This document shows positions 1 to 13,261 of a stretch of 64,000 nt of DNA, one piece after another. The notes under the pieces were generated by a model, which searched no databases, was not told the origin of the DNA, and saw only the letters and a program-made list of their open reading frames with translations. The translations under genes were made by a program, and so were the position numbers. The first letter of the stretch is position 1. Every line of letters starts with the position of its first letter. Where the stretch lies: positions 6,653,859 to 6,717,858 of the forward strand of contig NC_061802.1 of the NCBI RefSeq assembly GCF_021462225.1, written 5' to 3'. The DNA comes from Girardinichthys multiradiatus (taxonomy: Eukaryota; Chordata; Actinopteri; Cyprinodontiformes; Goodeidae).

Positions 1-45
1 GTGGCTCTTGATACATCACAAAGACTTCCTGTCTTGGTGCTCCCA
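1..45 (-). mobile_element. Fragment of the Tc1-like family seen at 24643-25266
   Basis: The first 38 or so bases match 24983-25020 (GTGGCTCTTGATACATCACA and onward) with one or two differences, then similarity stops. The element is cut by the window's left edge. Confidence 0.7.
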
Positions 46-3000
46 CCTACAAATTTAATTTACTACTGATCAGATTTATTTAATATTTGAACATTGCAGT
101 AATATTCATTTATCTGATATAGACCATATACACCATCATACTTGCAAATAGGGCAGTTGTTAAGGGAGCTGTCACAATATGTTATATATGTGACAGTGGC
201 AGCCATATTGATTTTTGATGAATTTGTGGGTGAGTAACATCGGACCTTCCAAGTCAGATGTCCTTTGGGAGCATTCCGGTTAATTCTTTCCAACTTAGCA
301 CAGAACAGAATAATGTTGATGTTACTTAGACATCTTGATTCTTGCAAGTTAGACTAAAACTTAACAAGCATGTATGTGTCCTTTCATACCACTGCATCCT
401 GGAAGGAAAACATGCAGTTTACATATGTGTGTTTCAGTTTTTCCACAAAAAGCAAGAATAATCCCTCATACATGGATGGAAGTGTGGAAAATGATCCATA
501 GGGCTGGAATTCAGGGTAGCTAAAGTTGTTCTAACATTAAACCACATGACTGATACTTTCTTTCTACCATTTTATCCCTGAAGCCTTTCAAATCAATATG
601 GCCGTGAACAGGGAGCTTTTGATGGTTGTAATCAGTTTCCGTGCTGTTCTTCACAAAGCATTCCTCATGAAACAAAATCATGCTGACGGAAGCCTGGAGA
701 AGTGTCCGATTTTGAATTGCCACTGGGAGTCAGGTGATTCAGGGGAATTCAGGTCCAGATTATTTATTTTTGTGTAGCTTCTCACAAACTCAGTTTTTAT
801 ATTTTAAAGTTTAGTCACAGAGCTCCATGGGAACCTACAAATGATTAAATGACTGTTGATTCTGTTTATTTTGGCATAAATGCAGCCGAGCTATATTCAG
901 GAACCTAGTAACATTTTTTACATGAGTGAAAAACAAACAAGTGCACAGAGGGAGAGGTGTGTGCTTGTGCGAATATTAGGTAAAGCCTCAAGCAATCAAT
1001 AAAACAAATTAGCTGGGCAAATGAAGCAAAAAATGAGTAAGCCAAGGAAGGGAAAATAAATTCCATTTCTCTTGACCTTGTATCTCTGTGTATTTCTCTT
1101 CATCAGCCTCAATGAGAGCATTAGTCAGCATTTTCTGTTCTATTAAGGGGTTTTTAAGCCTTGTTAGAGGACCCACTGTAGAGAGTGTTTGGGTGTGTTT
1201 GGAGTAGCAAAGCACAGACTGTGCTCTGAGTCAGAAGACAGGAGTGGAACCAAATGTTAAAATGACTAAATGCTAAATGCCAGCTCAGTAATGAGAAACT
1301 GTCTGAAGCTGTCAACAGCCGCCTGGACCAAACGCTTCAGTTTGATTAAGACTCCAATCGTCTGCGTCCCACAAACAGAAAACAGACGGAACTTTAAAAA
1401 GGTCATGTTTTCAGGCAGAGAGAAACATTTGTTCATTTACCCAGTGACATATCTGCATTTCACACAGTTGTTTGATGTGCGTAAGTTTGTGGAACCTATT
1501 CTGTGTGTAGGTTTGTATGTGTATAAATCAGAAACTTCTCTGATATACATAAAACAGAATAATTTTGCTAATTATTCTGCAGTTCTTTGAAGTAGAAGGC
1601 TTTCATCAATGTCTTCGGGACTGATTTCATATTCCAAAACTAAGATCCCAGCATTGAGAGAGGTGACAAGTTGTAAAAGTATTTGCTGTTTTTAGTAGTT
1701 CTGCTTTCTGTGCACAAGTTTGTTATTTTGCTGTAATCTTCTGTAGATTCAGCACCCCGATGTGATATAAAAGGAGAAATTTGGCAAAATCATAGGGAAA
1801 ACTGCATATAAATAAATATCCTTTCTATTATTATGTATTCATGCTTTTTATGCTTTAATGCAATTTTAAGTAGGTGATTTATGTACAAATTAAATAAACG
1901 TTAACCTATTTCCTTGTACATACAAAACACATTTTCTGAACTCCGAAATTACCAAAGATTTACAAATTGTTAAAACAAATTACATTCTTTAGCAAGTGTG
2001 CGGAATATCAATAGTAACTTTTTCAAATAAAAGCCGAAATAATATTGAAGATTAACTGTTACTTATTTTAAAACTGTTAAATGCATATCCTCCTCTTCAA
2101 TACCTTCAGGGGGACATATCTTGAAAAATCCACTTTTTTAGCCCTTAAATACATTTTGTTGTGTATTTGGAATCTGTAGGAGTGCAGAAAGTTGAAATAA
2201 GTCTCTCCAGGTGCTGTGTAGATGTCTTTATATCCTGTTTGTGTCATATTTTTCAATCCATTCAGTTTTCTCTATCATCTGTTACACTTTTTGGACTATT
2301 ACATCACAGTATTTTCTGCGGAACAGCTATACAAGGTCATGGACTTCTGGCAGATAAATTTAATGTATTTGCTTATTTCTCGCTGCAATTGCGTAGTCCA
2401 AGCTAAAATACACCGAAGCTGCAAGTGGATACGTCTAAATGTTTGGTTGTTGGGTGTATTAAGGCACAACATTTATTATACTCCCAGCATCAAAATCTCT
2501 TCGGAGTGACTAGTTAAATTTTATTGTTCATGGTAATGTGCCCACATCAGTAGGGAAATTCCTATTTCCCCCTCTTCAAGGACGAGTGCCTTCAGCAACC
2601 TCCACCAGTATCAAGAAAGATTTGCTGAAAGACTTCATTTGATTAAGGCGTCAGTTCTTTCTGTCTATGGAAACAAAGCAGTAAGCTGCAAATAATGCTA
2701 AAATGACAAGAAACTTTATTTCAGACATGAATTTATTGTGTGTTGATATTACGTCTTGGCTTTCTGCTTCTGTTAATGGTGTGTGCTGCTTTTAGCCCCT
2801 TTAGGACATAACCGTACTGCGTGTTTTGAATAGTATTATTACATTAACAGTTTTGCATTACTTTTGCTGTTTTTGTCTTGTTTCTGTGCCACTAAATAAT
2901 TGTATCTCAGCTATAAAACTGCAAAAATGGCCGAACGAGTTGGAGTGGAACGCCCTTTGACCTGGAGGGGGCGATGTGAAGTGCCTCAACAGCATTTAAA

Positions 3001-3636
3001 GAGACTGCACCAAAACGAGTTACACTCAGACATACCTCAGAACAGATAAAAGAGGAGCATGTGGAGCTACAATAACAAGGAGTTCAGCCCAAAGCATTGC
3101 ACTGAATGATTTAAGTGTAAAACAGAATAATTTAAAAGCATGAAGTGTCCTCATTAAAATCACCACTTCACACCACAAATATTTTAAGTTTACACCTGCA
3201 AGGTTTTTTTTGTCCATATTAAGGTGCTTTAAACCAAGGTATATGACAAATGTTTTCAGTGTGCAGTAAGTTTTGTTGACATTTCACTGTAAAAAAAAAA
3301 AAACAACCTTTAATCAGATTAAACCACTTTGAAGTTATTACCACACAACCATGTGTTTGTTCTAACAGGCAATTACACTTTGTGGTCCTAAAATCAAGAA
3401 AAACAGTCTGCAGTGAAAGCTTTCCCAAAATACTGCTGATCTCCAAACTCATGAAAATTACCTACTTCTTTCAGGTTTGTTATTATTATATTATTGTTAT
3501 CTGTTAACAAAGCAGCTAATAAGTGATTATTTTATTTGTAAGATGATTTTAACAAACAATTTGGTAATCATATAAATTAATTCCTTATGACAAGTACCCT
3601 GTGTTTGGTCTTCACTACATCATGTTAAAAACATTT

Positions 3637-3680
3637 TTCCTGTCTACTTACTATTGAAAAATAAAGGGCTCTAGTGCCGC

Positions 3681-3695
<15 letters not shown>
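3637..3695 (+). repeat. 3' tail of the SINE family seen at 26936-27114
   Basis: CCTGTCTACTTACTATTG, AATAAAGGGCTCTAGTGCC and a run of 15 A match the other copy's tail. The head is missing or too diverged to see. Confidence 0.6.
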
Positions 3696-3711
<16 letters not shown>

Positions 3712-3716
3712 TATAT
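3681..3716. repeat. Poly-A then (AT)n tract
   Basis: Fifteen A followed by an AT run. It follows the SINE tail and probably grew from it. Confidence 0.9.
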
Positions 3717-4410
3717 CAAGTTAGTCACTCAATAGCTTCTTCATAATGTTGTCCAATACGATGGAATAAATCTTCTTATTGTTGTACAAGTACAGAAACA
3801 GCTTCTGTGATTTTTTTTTCTTTCCAGCTTAATGCAAAAACAAAATGACTGTGAAAGTGACGAGACTCCACTTTAACACTAAAGTTCTGAACCATTGAGC
3901 TGAACAATGATTTTTACTAAACCATAAACCTTTATGATAATCAGATTAATTTGGTCCACTCTTCACATTTTTATGTTGTCTATGTAATTTCACAAAATCT
4001 TATATTTTAAATAAAAAAATAGTTCTAGTACATTCTAGGAGGTTTTCAGCTAAAGTTGAAATCTGTAGTATTTTACTGCCAACTCCAGCAGCATCTCTCT
4101 CCTTAACAGTGCTTTCTGTAGCCTTCATTTAAGCATCATTAAAACAGAAACCTGCTGTTGGATGCAGGTGGCAGCCTGCCAAGAGGTTGCCTACTCTATA
4201 AATGAATCTGCACATAGAATACACTGATTGCGTGAGTCATGCACCCCACAGCACAATGTGTTTTGCTGCGTATTTACTCACACATGAACACACTGACAGG
4301 CCTGGTGCTCTGGTTCTGCCCAGTGATAGACCAGAAAGTTGGTTTTCCAATTCAAGGTGATGGATCTGACCAAATTCATTTATTTGTGCCTGACTACAAT
4401 GTGCCATCTT

Positions 4411-4440
4411 AGAAAAGAATAGAATAGAATAGAATAGAAC
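4411..4440. repeat. (AGAAT)n pentanucleotide repeat
   Basis: About five near-perfect AGAAT units. Confidence 0.85.
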
Positions 4441-5959
4441 TGGGGGGTACAACGTAATTGAGGGCTACCATACACCACAATACAAATCTTATGCATTATT
4501 TGTATTTTTTTATATTTGTTCTGACCACTTACAGAATTGTATCATCTGTATAAGGAGAAATTTATGTGATGTTTTTTGATCTATGTTTTAAAACAATGCC
4601 AAAACAAATACATGTTGACTTTTTAAGATGATGTTTAAGCAAAGTGTTATCTGAGTTTATATCTTTGAGTATTTTTTATAATTTGAATCTGGTGATCAAC
4701 AGGTCACACAGGGTCAGTAGCACCTGACAGCAAACAGGAGGTAGAAATGTGGATTTTTCCCAGAACAGAAGAGCACTTCTACACCAGGAATCCACCTCCC
4801 ACCTGTGATTAAACATGTTAATAACAAAACAAAAGAAGATGCAGTATATAAATGAAACTATGCAGGTAAAGTAATCAGAAACCAATAGTTAGTTAATTAC
4901 TAAGTGGCAATCAGAAACATAATCATAGATGAGAATCTAAACTATGCACAGTCAAAGTCTATATTTTTTACTATTACAGACCAATCATTTTTATAGTTCT
5001 GAATATTTAAAATCTAACCTTCTGCAAAGATTTTTATGATTTACTTCTGTAGACATTGAGGTCTAAACCAGTTACTCTTACTAATCTCACTAAAATGTCT
5101 TGTGTATACTTGCAAAGGATTGACTTTTTCACTTACTGACAGTGTGTTATGTTTACCGAGACAACTTACAAATCCAAACACCACAGTTAAAATGAAGTTT
5201 CTACCTTATCTCAGACTTTGAGTCACATGTCTAATTACATTTTAGCCTCTGTAAAAGAGGATTGCACAAATCAGAGGGCTGTAATTCCTAAACCCTATGA
5301 ATGCAATTATAATACAGCTAAGATTCTGAAGTCAAATTATGAGTTTAAATCTTGACTATTGTGTTTGGTAAAGACATTGACTTTTTCACACTGAAACAAA
5401 AATGGGATACCCAGAAGAATGCATGTTAAAGCTATTTCTATTAGTCACATATAACTTTCCTTTGTAAAGAAAATGTGACTGTCTTAAGTTGTGTCTTCTT
5501 CCTACAAAGCCACTGGCTTGGTGCAACCATCTGGGCTTCCTTAGGTGATAAACTAAATAAGCATTTTATATTACTGTTGATTGAATTTCACAAGATTTAC
5601 GGTGACAAATAGTATCTGTCATGTTACAGTATTTTATGGAGAGTTTATTATGCTACATAATTGCAGTGAGGAAGAAAAAAATCAGCCACCTCAGTTACTG
5701 TTCCCTGCAAATACAGATGCAGGTCCTTTGGTTTAAATCTGCTTTGCACACCTACAGACTGAAATCTGTTGTTTCTTCTTTATAATAAAGGCTAAGCTAT
5801 GATTAGATGGAGAGCATCTGTGAACAGATTTCCTTACAGGAATGGCCTGTATGTTGCTACATCCATGTTTCTGTCAACTCTAACTATTTGCTATTTTTCT
5901 GTTCAATGTGATGTGCAGAGTTACCTTTGCTCCACACAGAGTTTTGCTTTTAGGCCAAA

Positions 5960-6150
5960 AATTCAAATTTTGATGACATTTAACCACAGCAGCTTCTTCC
6001 ATTTGTTTTTTGCTGTCTCCCCTAAATGGCTTATGGCAAACAAGAAATACTACTTTTTACACATTTCTTTCAGCAGGTGCTTTCCCCTTCTCACTCTTCC
6101 ATTTGAGACCAAAGGCCTTCACAGTACACTTGCTCTTATTCTGAGAATGA
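5960..6150 (-). mobile_element. Tc1-like transposase relic
   Basis: AACCACAGCAGCTTCTTCCA, GTTTTTTGCTGTCTCCCCTA and CACTCTTCCATTTGAGACC follow a transposase segment also seen at 21660-21800 and 35030-35170. Heavily mutated. The 129-codon plus-strand ORF across it (5799-6188) is an antisense accident. Confidence 0.6.
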
Positions 6151-7290
6151 ACTACATACAGGCAAGGATAGTTTGTCTGTATATCTAAACACAGGGTGAT
6201 TTAGAAACCTTTACAAAAAAAACAGAGAGCATAGGATCACATTAAATACATCGCATGAACAATAATCAAAAAGGGGGACCCTATTTACCAATTAAACAAC
6301 ATATCAAGGCTGGTTGTGTCTGATTTTATTAAAGCCTATCAGATTGAAAGGTACATAAAACTAGGCATACAACACCAGCTTTTAATTTGTGAAAGCTTTT
6401 AAAATGTTCTATCATTTTCTATCCACTTTTAGACAGAAGCACAGGAGAAATGAGAAGGGTGGAAAATGTGTGACAGACAAAGAAAGGATCTGATGGGATG
6501 GGTAATGCAACAGACTGGCTTCTTAACTGCTAGGAAGGTGACTGGATGACATGGCAACCAGGGGAGACTAATCAGGAAAACACAGAGCAGCTTGATGAAG
6601 GACTAAATTTAAAAGCTGAAGGAAAGTGGCTGATAAACAGGAAAAAACACAGAGGAACTAAACTGAACACAAAAAGATCTTAAGTCGTTGACATAATGGA
6701 CCTGATATTTGATTCTACCTGTTTGCACGTTAGCATGTTCTCTGTGTGCCTCAGTGCACTATCTGACATGCATGTTAGGTTAATCATTGGAGACTCCAAA
6801 TGGATAGAAACCACCTTCTCAACGCTGCCAACCTCTGAGGCCATGTGTCAATAATATATACTGTAAATAAATGATTGAGCACCTCACTCATTATGTTCTC
6901 CACTACAGAGTTATATTTTATTCAGCCCGATAGCACGTTTCAACAGCTAGGGCATTCTTCTTCCATTCTGTTTGATAGCAGGGCTATCATAGACAGGGCG
7001 ATAATCGCCTCTCCATGTTTAATTCTGTTTCTTGTTCTCTTTTTTTGTTTTACTTTTATTCATATTGCCAGAAAACAATCTGGACCTTACATGTATCATT
7101 GGACAGTCGAATAAGGCAGACAACACACTCCCACTACCAGTCTCATTTTAACAAAACCCACTTTGATTTCAAAGACAACACTTGGATGATAATGATGTGT
7201 TCAGTGGCGCACCCCCTCCAGAGTGCTTGCAGGCCATGTTTGTTGGTATTGTTTAGATGCATCAATCTCACCACTGAATAGAGTGGACTC

Positions 7291-7314
7291 CTGCTGCTGC
7301 TGCTGCTGCTGCTG
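7291..7314. repeat. (CTG)8 trinucleotide repeat
   Basis: Eight perfect CTG units in non-coding DNA. The polyglutamine-like minus-strand ORF across it is spurious. Confidence 0.9.
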
Positions 7315-8274
7315 CTCAGCATTCAAATGATCTTTCAGCCAATTAGTCATTAAGTTGAGAAGGAAGAACACATGGAGGATGGGATTTGTTTGTTTCAATG
7401 TGGAATGACCTAAATTCAGAAGGAAGGGAAATGCACACCTTGGCCAAAAACTGCACAGTTGCCAGAGCAGACAGAGAGGAATAAAACGTTCCTGCTGCTT
7501 CGTAACAGTGGCGGAGTTTACTTTTCATTTCAGAGTGGGTTATTTTAGGAGTGCCTTTTTGTTCTTCTTCTTTTTTAAGCTGCTGGGAGAATGAACACAA
7601 ACACACCCTCTCACATATGTACACATCCCCTCACTCCCTGACAAGAGCAGAAAGCCCTCATTAAGATCAAAGACTTGTTTCTCTTAATTACTCTGTCGCT
7701 GAAGCCCTATCCTGCCTTGACATACACACACAAAAGGAGAAAACTCATTAGGATGGGGTTATTTTTAAACACAGGATCACTGTTTCTTGAGTTTCTCTGT
7801 CAAGTCTGGGTTCAAGATTAGGATTAGCATATGACCCCGTCCTTACTGGCCATTTTATTAGTTGCACTTTTTCATTACTGTCTGACATTCCACAACAATA
7901 TGAACCCTGAATTATGATGATGCCGCAGTGTGGTTCTACATTTTTTCCCATAAGCATTTAAAAGTGCTCTCTGGATCTGGCGAGGATCACACTTACCTGT
8001 AAGTGTGCCACAAATTAAACCACAAAGAAATGAATTTAAAACACACCACATGGAGAGCATAAACAATAATCAGAATAAAGAACCAAAACAAAACTCAAAC
8101 ATCTACCAATCATGACACCTGTGTGATTTTTGAAATCTGTAATCTGTCTTTTTATGTTGCTTTCAGTTTAATGGGATCTTTTTCACTGACTGGCCTTTCA
8201 GCCCATGTCAAGACTTGGTACACTGTGAATAAGTAAAATCTCACTCTGAAAACTATTAGAAATACCCTGTCCAG

Positions 8275-8465
8275 GAATTATGCTGAAAGAACTAGTCCAT
8301 GCATTTGTTACTTCAAGGCTGGACTATTGTCATTCTTTACTATCAGGAAGTCCACAAAATACAGTTGAAAGCCTTCAGCTGATCCAAAACGCTGCAGCAA
8401 GAGTTCTGATGAAAATTAAAAAGAGAGATAATTTCTCCTATTTTAGCTTATCTTCATTTGCTCCC
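8275..8465 (+). mobile_element. LINE reverse-transcriptase C-terminal fragment
   Basis: Open for 68 codons: [19 protein letters not shown] then [13 protein letters not shown], the characteristic thumb-region block of CR1/L2/jockey-type reverse transcriptases. Both ends are truncated and the frame closes after about 190 bases. Confidence 0.78.
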
Positions 8466-9570
8466 AGGTTTGCTGGTGGTTCCTAGAGTTTCTAAAAGTA
8501 GAAGGCAAGGCAGAAACATAAAAAAACAATCCAGTTTTCAATGGATCATTGTCGTGTAAGCAGGCGTTTAATTACATTGTAGTAATCTATGACTTTTTGT
8601 TTTCCTGGGGGGGGGGGGACACGCCACAATAAAACCCATGACTGACTTTGAAAAGTGCTGTGATGTTGTACTATTAATAGGAACTACAAAAAGAACTACT
8701 GAGGACCATTAGGGTTTAGTGGTAGGTCGTTTGTTTTGTTTTTACAAATTTATATTTCAGACTGAGTAGAAATGAGCATTTAAAGTTTCACAGCCTACAT
8801 GTAACAGCCGTTGACATCAAAATTATCTACGATGGGTGCAGATACGGAATTCTCCTTTTCTAAGAATCAAGGATAATCCTTGCATCTCCAGAACACTTTC
8901 CAGCACCGTGAAAACAACAAAGTAAACATCAAATGGATGCTCATGCAGTTTTTGATAAACAAGGTTCTAAATATAACTGAATGAATGAACACTCCAATGG
9001 CTGGACCAGTTTGTGGTCAAATGAAATGGTCCAGCCTACCATGGTTCTCTGATAAGCTCATCCTACTACTAACCCTTTGTCGTTATTTCATGCTAGTTGT
9101 ATTAAACTGTATTTATTCCTGACAGTATAATTTCATTTTAAATAACAAGAACATGTAATACGGGCAACATCAGATATGGGTTAAGTGTCTCAAAATGTTA
9201 GTGACAGGAAACCAATGAATGATAATAAACCTTAAATCACTGCTCTTAAAGTAAAGATAATCTCAGCCTTAAACTGCCATGATCCCATGGACTCTGATTG
9301 CTTTTACCTGAATTCTGTAATTTTGGTCTTGCATTTGAATTCATTCCAATTTTTCTATTTTTAGCTGTTATCTTCTTATTCCATATTTTTGTACTGTCAT
9401 TAGCTTAGCTCTTCACTCAACTCCCTTCCATTCTGTTGATTGTACTCACCTGGTTTCCATGACACAAATCACACAAATCACACCTCCACATTCTGGTTCC
9501 TGTGTTTCCTGTGTTTCCCCAAAACCCCAAAACATATCATATACATTTTTATTTTACTGTAGTATTTGTT

Positions 9571-9916
9571 GGGCTGCATAGCGGTGCAGTTGGTAGCACT
9601 GTTGCCTTGCCGCAAGAAGGTCCTAGGTTCAAATCCCAGCCGGGGGTCTTTCTGCATGGAGTTTGCACATTCTTCCCATGCATCCGGGTACTCCAGCTTC
9701 CTCCCACATTCCAGTACCTCCCAACAGTGCCTGTTAGGTTAATTGGTCTATCTAAATTGTCCTTAGGTGTGTGAATGAGTGGGTGCATGGTTGTTTGTAT
9801 GTTGCCCTGCAATGGACTGGCAACCTGTCCAGGGCGTACCCCGGCTCCCGCCCGTAGACTGCTGGAGATAGGCGTTAACCCACAATGGAACAAGCAGTAT
9901 AGAAGATGAATGGCTG
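9571..9916 (+). mobile_element. tRNA-derived SINE-like element with target duplication
   Basis: 346 bp with a perfect pol III B box GGTTCAAATCC (9626-9636) and an A-box-like GGTGCAGTTGG upstream. The body is a common fish repeat (TTTGCACATTCTTCCCATGC, CAATGGACTGGCAACCTGTC). It is flanked by 15-bp direct repeats, ACTGTAGTATTTGTT (9556-9570) and ACTGTAGTATCCGTT (9917-9931), which fit a retrotransposition target duplication. Confidence 0.8.
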
Positions 9917-10194
9917 ACTGTAGTATCCGTTCATAAACATCACAAGATACTAATATAGAGGTGAGACCAGTTTGAGTAGCACTAGAACACTGGTAAAGTA
10001 TCTTTAAGACTGATACTCTGGTGTTTGAGAGGAAGTTTGAAAGGTCAGAAATGCTCCCGTTTATATAATAGCGAAGAATCCAGCATGCTAGACAATATAG
10101 ACTAATGTTATTTGTTTAAATTTATAGCAACCTGCTGCTAGCCCTTATATAGCTCCTTCCTGTCGCAGGAAGACAGATTATTGTTTTCACTGTT

Positions 10195-10620
10195 AAAACG
10201 AAGTTGTTCTGGTCTGATGAGACCCAAATTCATTTTTCTTTGCTGCATGGAAAACAATACTTGTGGTAGAAAACTAATGCTGCATCTCACCCATAAAACA
10301 CCTTACTTTGTTAAGTAGAACGAGAAAAATATTTTAATCTCTAACAAAACTGGTAGGGATTTATTCCAACAGAGCTGCAGCTGTAGTGAAATATTATTCT
10401 GCAGAGTAGTCAATCAGAGGGATGGAATACAAATGCATTGCACCCTTCTCAGATTTTTAATTTTTAATCCTCCGTCATTTTCCTTTCACTTTACATTTAC
10501 TTTGTCTTACTTTTTCACATTGGATGAATGAAATGATGCTTGTGGTATAAAATGATATAATGTGAATAAAGTTCAATACAAGTTTTACCAGACATGGTAA
10601 AAAGGGCAAAACTATTGTTG
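10195..10620 (+). mobile_element. Tc1-like transposase relic
   Basis: TTGTTCTGGTCTGATGAGAC encodes LFWSDET, the first catalytic Asp region of Tc1 transposases, followed by a broken frame. The 3' part (10425-10530) resembles the terminal region of the relic family found at 22250-22310. Ends not defined. Confidence 0.65.
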
Positions 10621-12989
10621 ATACTAGGCGTTCACTTATTTATGACAATGACAAAGAAAAACTTACAGACTGCTTCCCTTTATTGTAATAACGTTCCTGA
10701 AACCATGGTTACTTTTTATCATACGCTTAGTAAAATATGTCTGAAGAAAAGCATTTAGGTGATCTTACAAAAACACTCCTACTCCTACCATTAATTACAG
10801 AGTAATACCTGCTGTATTGTCGGTCTCATAAACCACGAATAAAATCAAGGTGAAGAGGCTAGAAAATCCCAAATAATGCAAAAATCGCAGATTTTTCTTG
10901 TGACATTTTGAAAAAAAAAATCTCAAAGCATTTTTCACAAGTGATCATGCTGTTAATGGTATATTTTCACAAAAATAAAATATACACCTATTGTTTGTTT
11001 TTTGGTTGTTGTTTATTTTTTTCCAAATATTGTAACACCTGCTGTTACAATATAATATATAGGCTTCACTACATCACTTTCCTCCTCGAAGGAAGACATG
11101 AACAAAGCCTGTGGTTTTATTACGCTGAAGCTCATCTAATTTACTTTGTGCCTCTTGTAACATGTGATTATCTGAGTTATTGCTACTTTCTGCTCTGCTT
11201 GAATTGGTTGAAGATTATGCTCTGATATATTTCATTAATGCTGTAATTATCAGAAATAGTTCTGATGATGGGTTTAATGAGTATAATGCTTTAAAATGAG
11301 TCATACCTCTTATGAAATGCTCCACATTTAAAATCCAACAATGTATTATGAGAGTAGCTTCATAAAATCATTTTTGGAAGTTAGTCCTCTTAATGTTTAA
11401 ATGGTTTAGATAAAAGACTCCAATATCTGTTGGTCATGACTGCTAACGTGCTGCCAGAATTATGGTTTTAAAGTTTAATTTAAAGTTAATGTTTTTTTTG
11501 CCTTTTCATGTCTCCAAAAAAGAAAAAAAAGTCCAAGAGATCAAAACAGAATAAAAATGCTGTCCAAAAACTGTTCTTTTGACAGAGCACAATCTTCTCG
11601 CAGAATACATCTCTGCATCTCCGGAGAGTTTGTAGTTTTTGTCTTTTCTGAACCTTCAAAATAAAACAAGCACAATAATGTGTGAGAGCCCTTGTGGAAT
11701 TGGGACACCACAAAGTTGTTTAGGATTTTTCTATATATAGTATCTGTTTTCTCGACGGCTGCCATGGCTCACTTGCAAAATCATTTTAAAGGTTTTTCTT
11801 GTCTTTACATGTGTGCATGAGTATGAATCTCAAGTTTTTATATGAAATACAATTATAAAGTGCTATTGGCAGGGGGAATCGTGTTAGATCAAATCTTCCT
11901 CATATTAGTAGTCAGACTCCAGTGAAGTCATTGTTCATCCCAAAGGATTTCTAACAGACAACTGTACAGTTTAAAGTCTGTTTTGTTACCATGAAGCCCC
12001 TAAAGAATGTGTAAATCTGTTTACCCCATCTCAAAAACACTCCCTGAGTGCCAAACTGACAATGTGCATGTCTTTTGTACTTGCCAGAAAAGACCTATCT
12101 TTCTCATTTCACAATCTGCTGCTGGCAGTGTGTCTCTTGGTGTTTGTGTGTGCCTGTCCATATTTGTGCATTTGTATGTGTGTGGTATGTTGATGGCACA
12201 CCTGCCACTTCAAAGCTCAAGCCAGATGTAGAAGCAGAGGGACTGGCACCCCAGTAGGAGGTACCCACACAGTTCAGTATTGTATTATTACATTTATGCA
12301 TATTTATTCATGCAGAAACACAATGGCTGTGTTTCTGCAATGCTGTAAAGCCCCATGTCTTCATCTGTGGTCCTCTTTTGATGGGTCAGCTTGGAGAGGC
12401 GATTTTATACCACCTTTCAACAATACTATTCTTCCAACATAAGAAATGTTCTTAGATCCAGTGTTCAAAATGTGCAATGATGGTGTCTTACTTTATTATA
12501 TTGATTCACCCTTAAAAAGCTCTTCATATAAATCATTAAGAGCCCCAAATTGATACGATAATTTTGGGCATGAGTAATTTATGTAACCCTCTCACAGGAG
12601 CTTCATGTCACTTTACTGGAGCACATTATGTTGGAAGTCAATACAGTGTAGCTTCTACTGTACTTTAATAGCTGTGGCCAGGCTCATTTAAAAAAAAAAA
12701 AAAAAAAAAACATGGCAAAAAATTTTACATTACATTTGTTTCTTCTTTTTCAAATAAACCAAACTGTGTACAATATTCAGTATTTTTTCCAAGTTTTGAC
12801 AATGTAGCTATGAGGTGAGGAGGGAGCTCCGGGGTTCTTCAAATTCCCTCTCACCCATATGTGAGTATTTCACATCTGGGTGAATTATTGGGTGAACATA
12901 TTGCTTGAAATGTTGTTATGGTTGAATCATTGTTTTTAAAAATAAATGCTTGGTTTGTGTGTTTGAATGAGATAATCTATTATCACTCA
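10621..12989. other. Gene-free stretch
   Basis: AT-rich; a 20-base poly-A run lies at about 12690-12710. Small ORFs (such as 10908-11225) show no domain and end at random stops. Confidence 0.55.
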
Positions 12990-13250
12990 ATCTCAGTGCT
13001 GGAGCTTCCTGTTAAAACAAAGCACCACCCTGAGCAAAACACTCGTTTTTAAGTATGGTGGTCACACTATCATGGTGTGGGAATGCTTTTCTTCAACAGG
13101 AACAGGGAAGCTGGCAAGAGTTGACGGGAACATGGATGGAGTTAAATAAAGAGCAATCCTGGAAGAGAATCAAGAAGCTGCAAAATACTAGAAACTGGGA
13201 TAGATACAATTGTGAAAATGGTCGAACCACCTTATTTCTTAACCTTCATG
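12990..13250 (+). mobile_element. Tc1-like transposase relic
   Basis: AAGTATGGTGGTCACACTAT and GGGAATGCTTTTCTTCAACA correspond to the KHGGGSIMLWGCFSSAG block of Tc1 transposases, followed by GKLARVDGNMDGVK-like sequence. No ends seen; 13055-13261 is an ORF remnant of it. Confidence 0.7.
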
Positions 13251-13261
13251 TATACATTTAA

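Larger units (their letters stand above)
46..5959. other. Gene-free AT-rich stretch
   Basis: Apart from the SINE tail and short repeats listed separately, no coding, RNA or repeat feature is supported. The short ORFs here have no recognisable domain and AT-rich composition. One GC-richer spot lies at about 2930-2980. Confidence 0.6.
6190..9555. other. Gene-free stretch
   Basis: Contains only the CTG repeat and the LINE fragment listed separately, plus a G run at about 8607-8618. Nothing else recognised. Confidence 0.55.

Noticed and set aside
2161..2509. Two overlapping plus-strand ORFs
   Set aside because: Short, AT-driven composition, no domain and no splice context.
5799..6188. 129-codon plus-strand ORF
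   Set aside because: Phe/Ser-rich with no domain; it overlaps a minus-strand Tc1 transposase relic, so it is an antisense accident.
7201..7398. Minus-strand ORF with a glutamine run
   Set aside because: The run comes only from the (CTG)8 microsatellite; no other protein-like signal.
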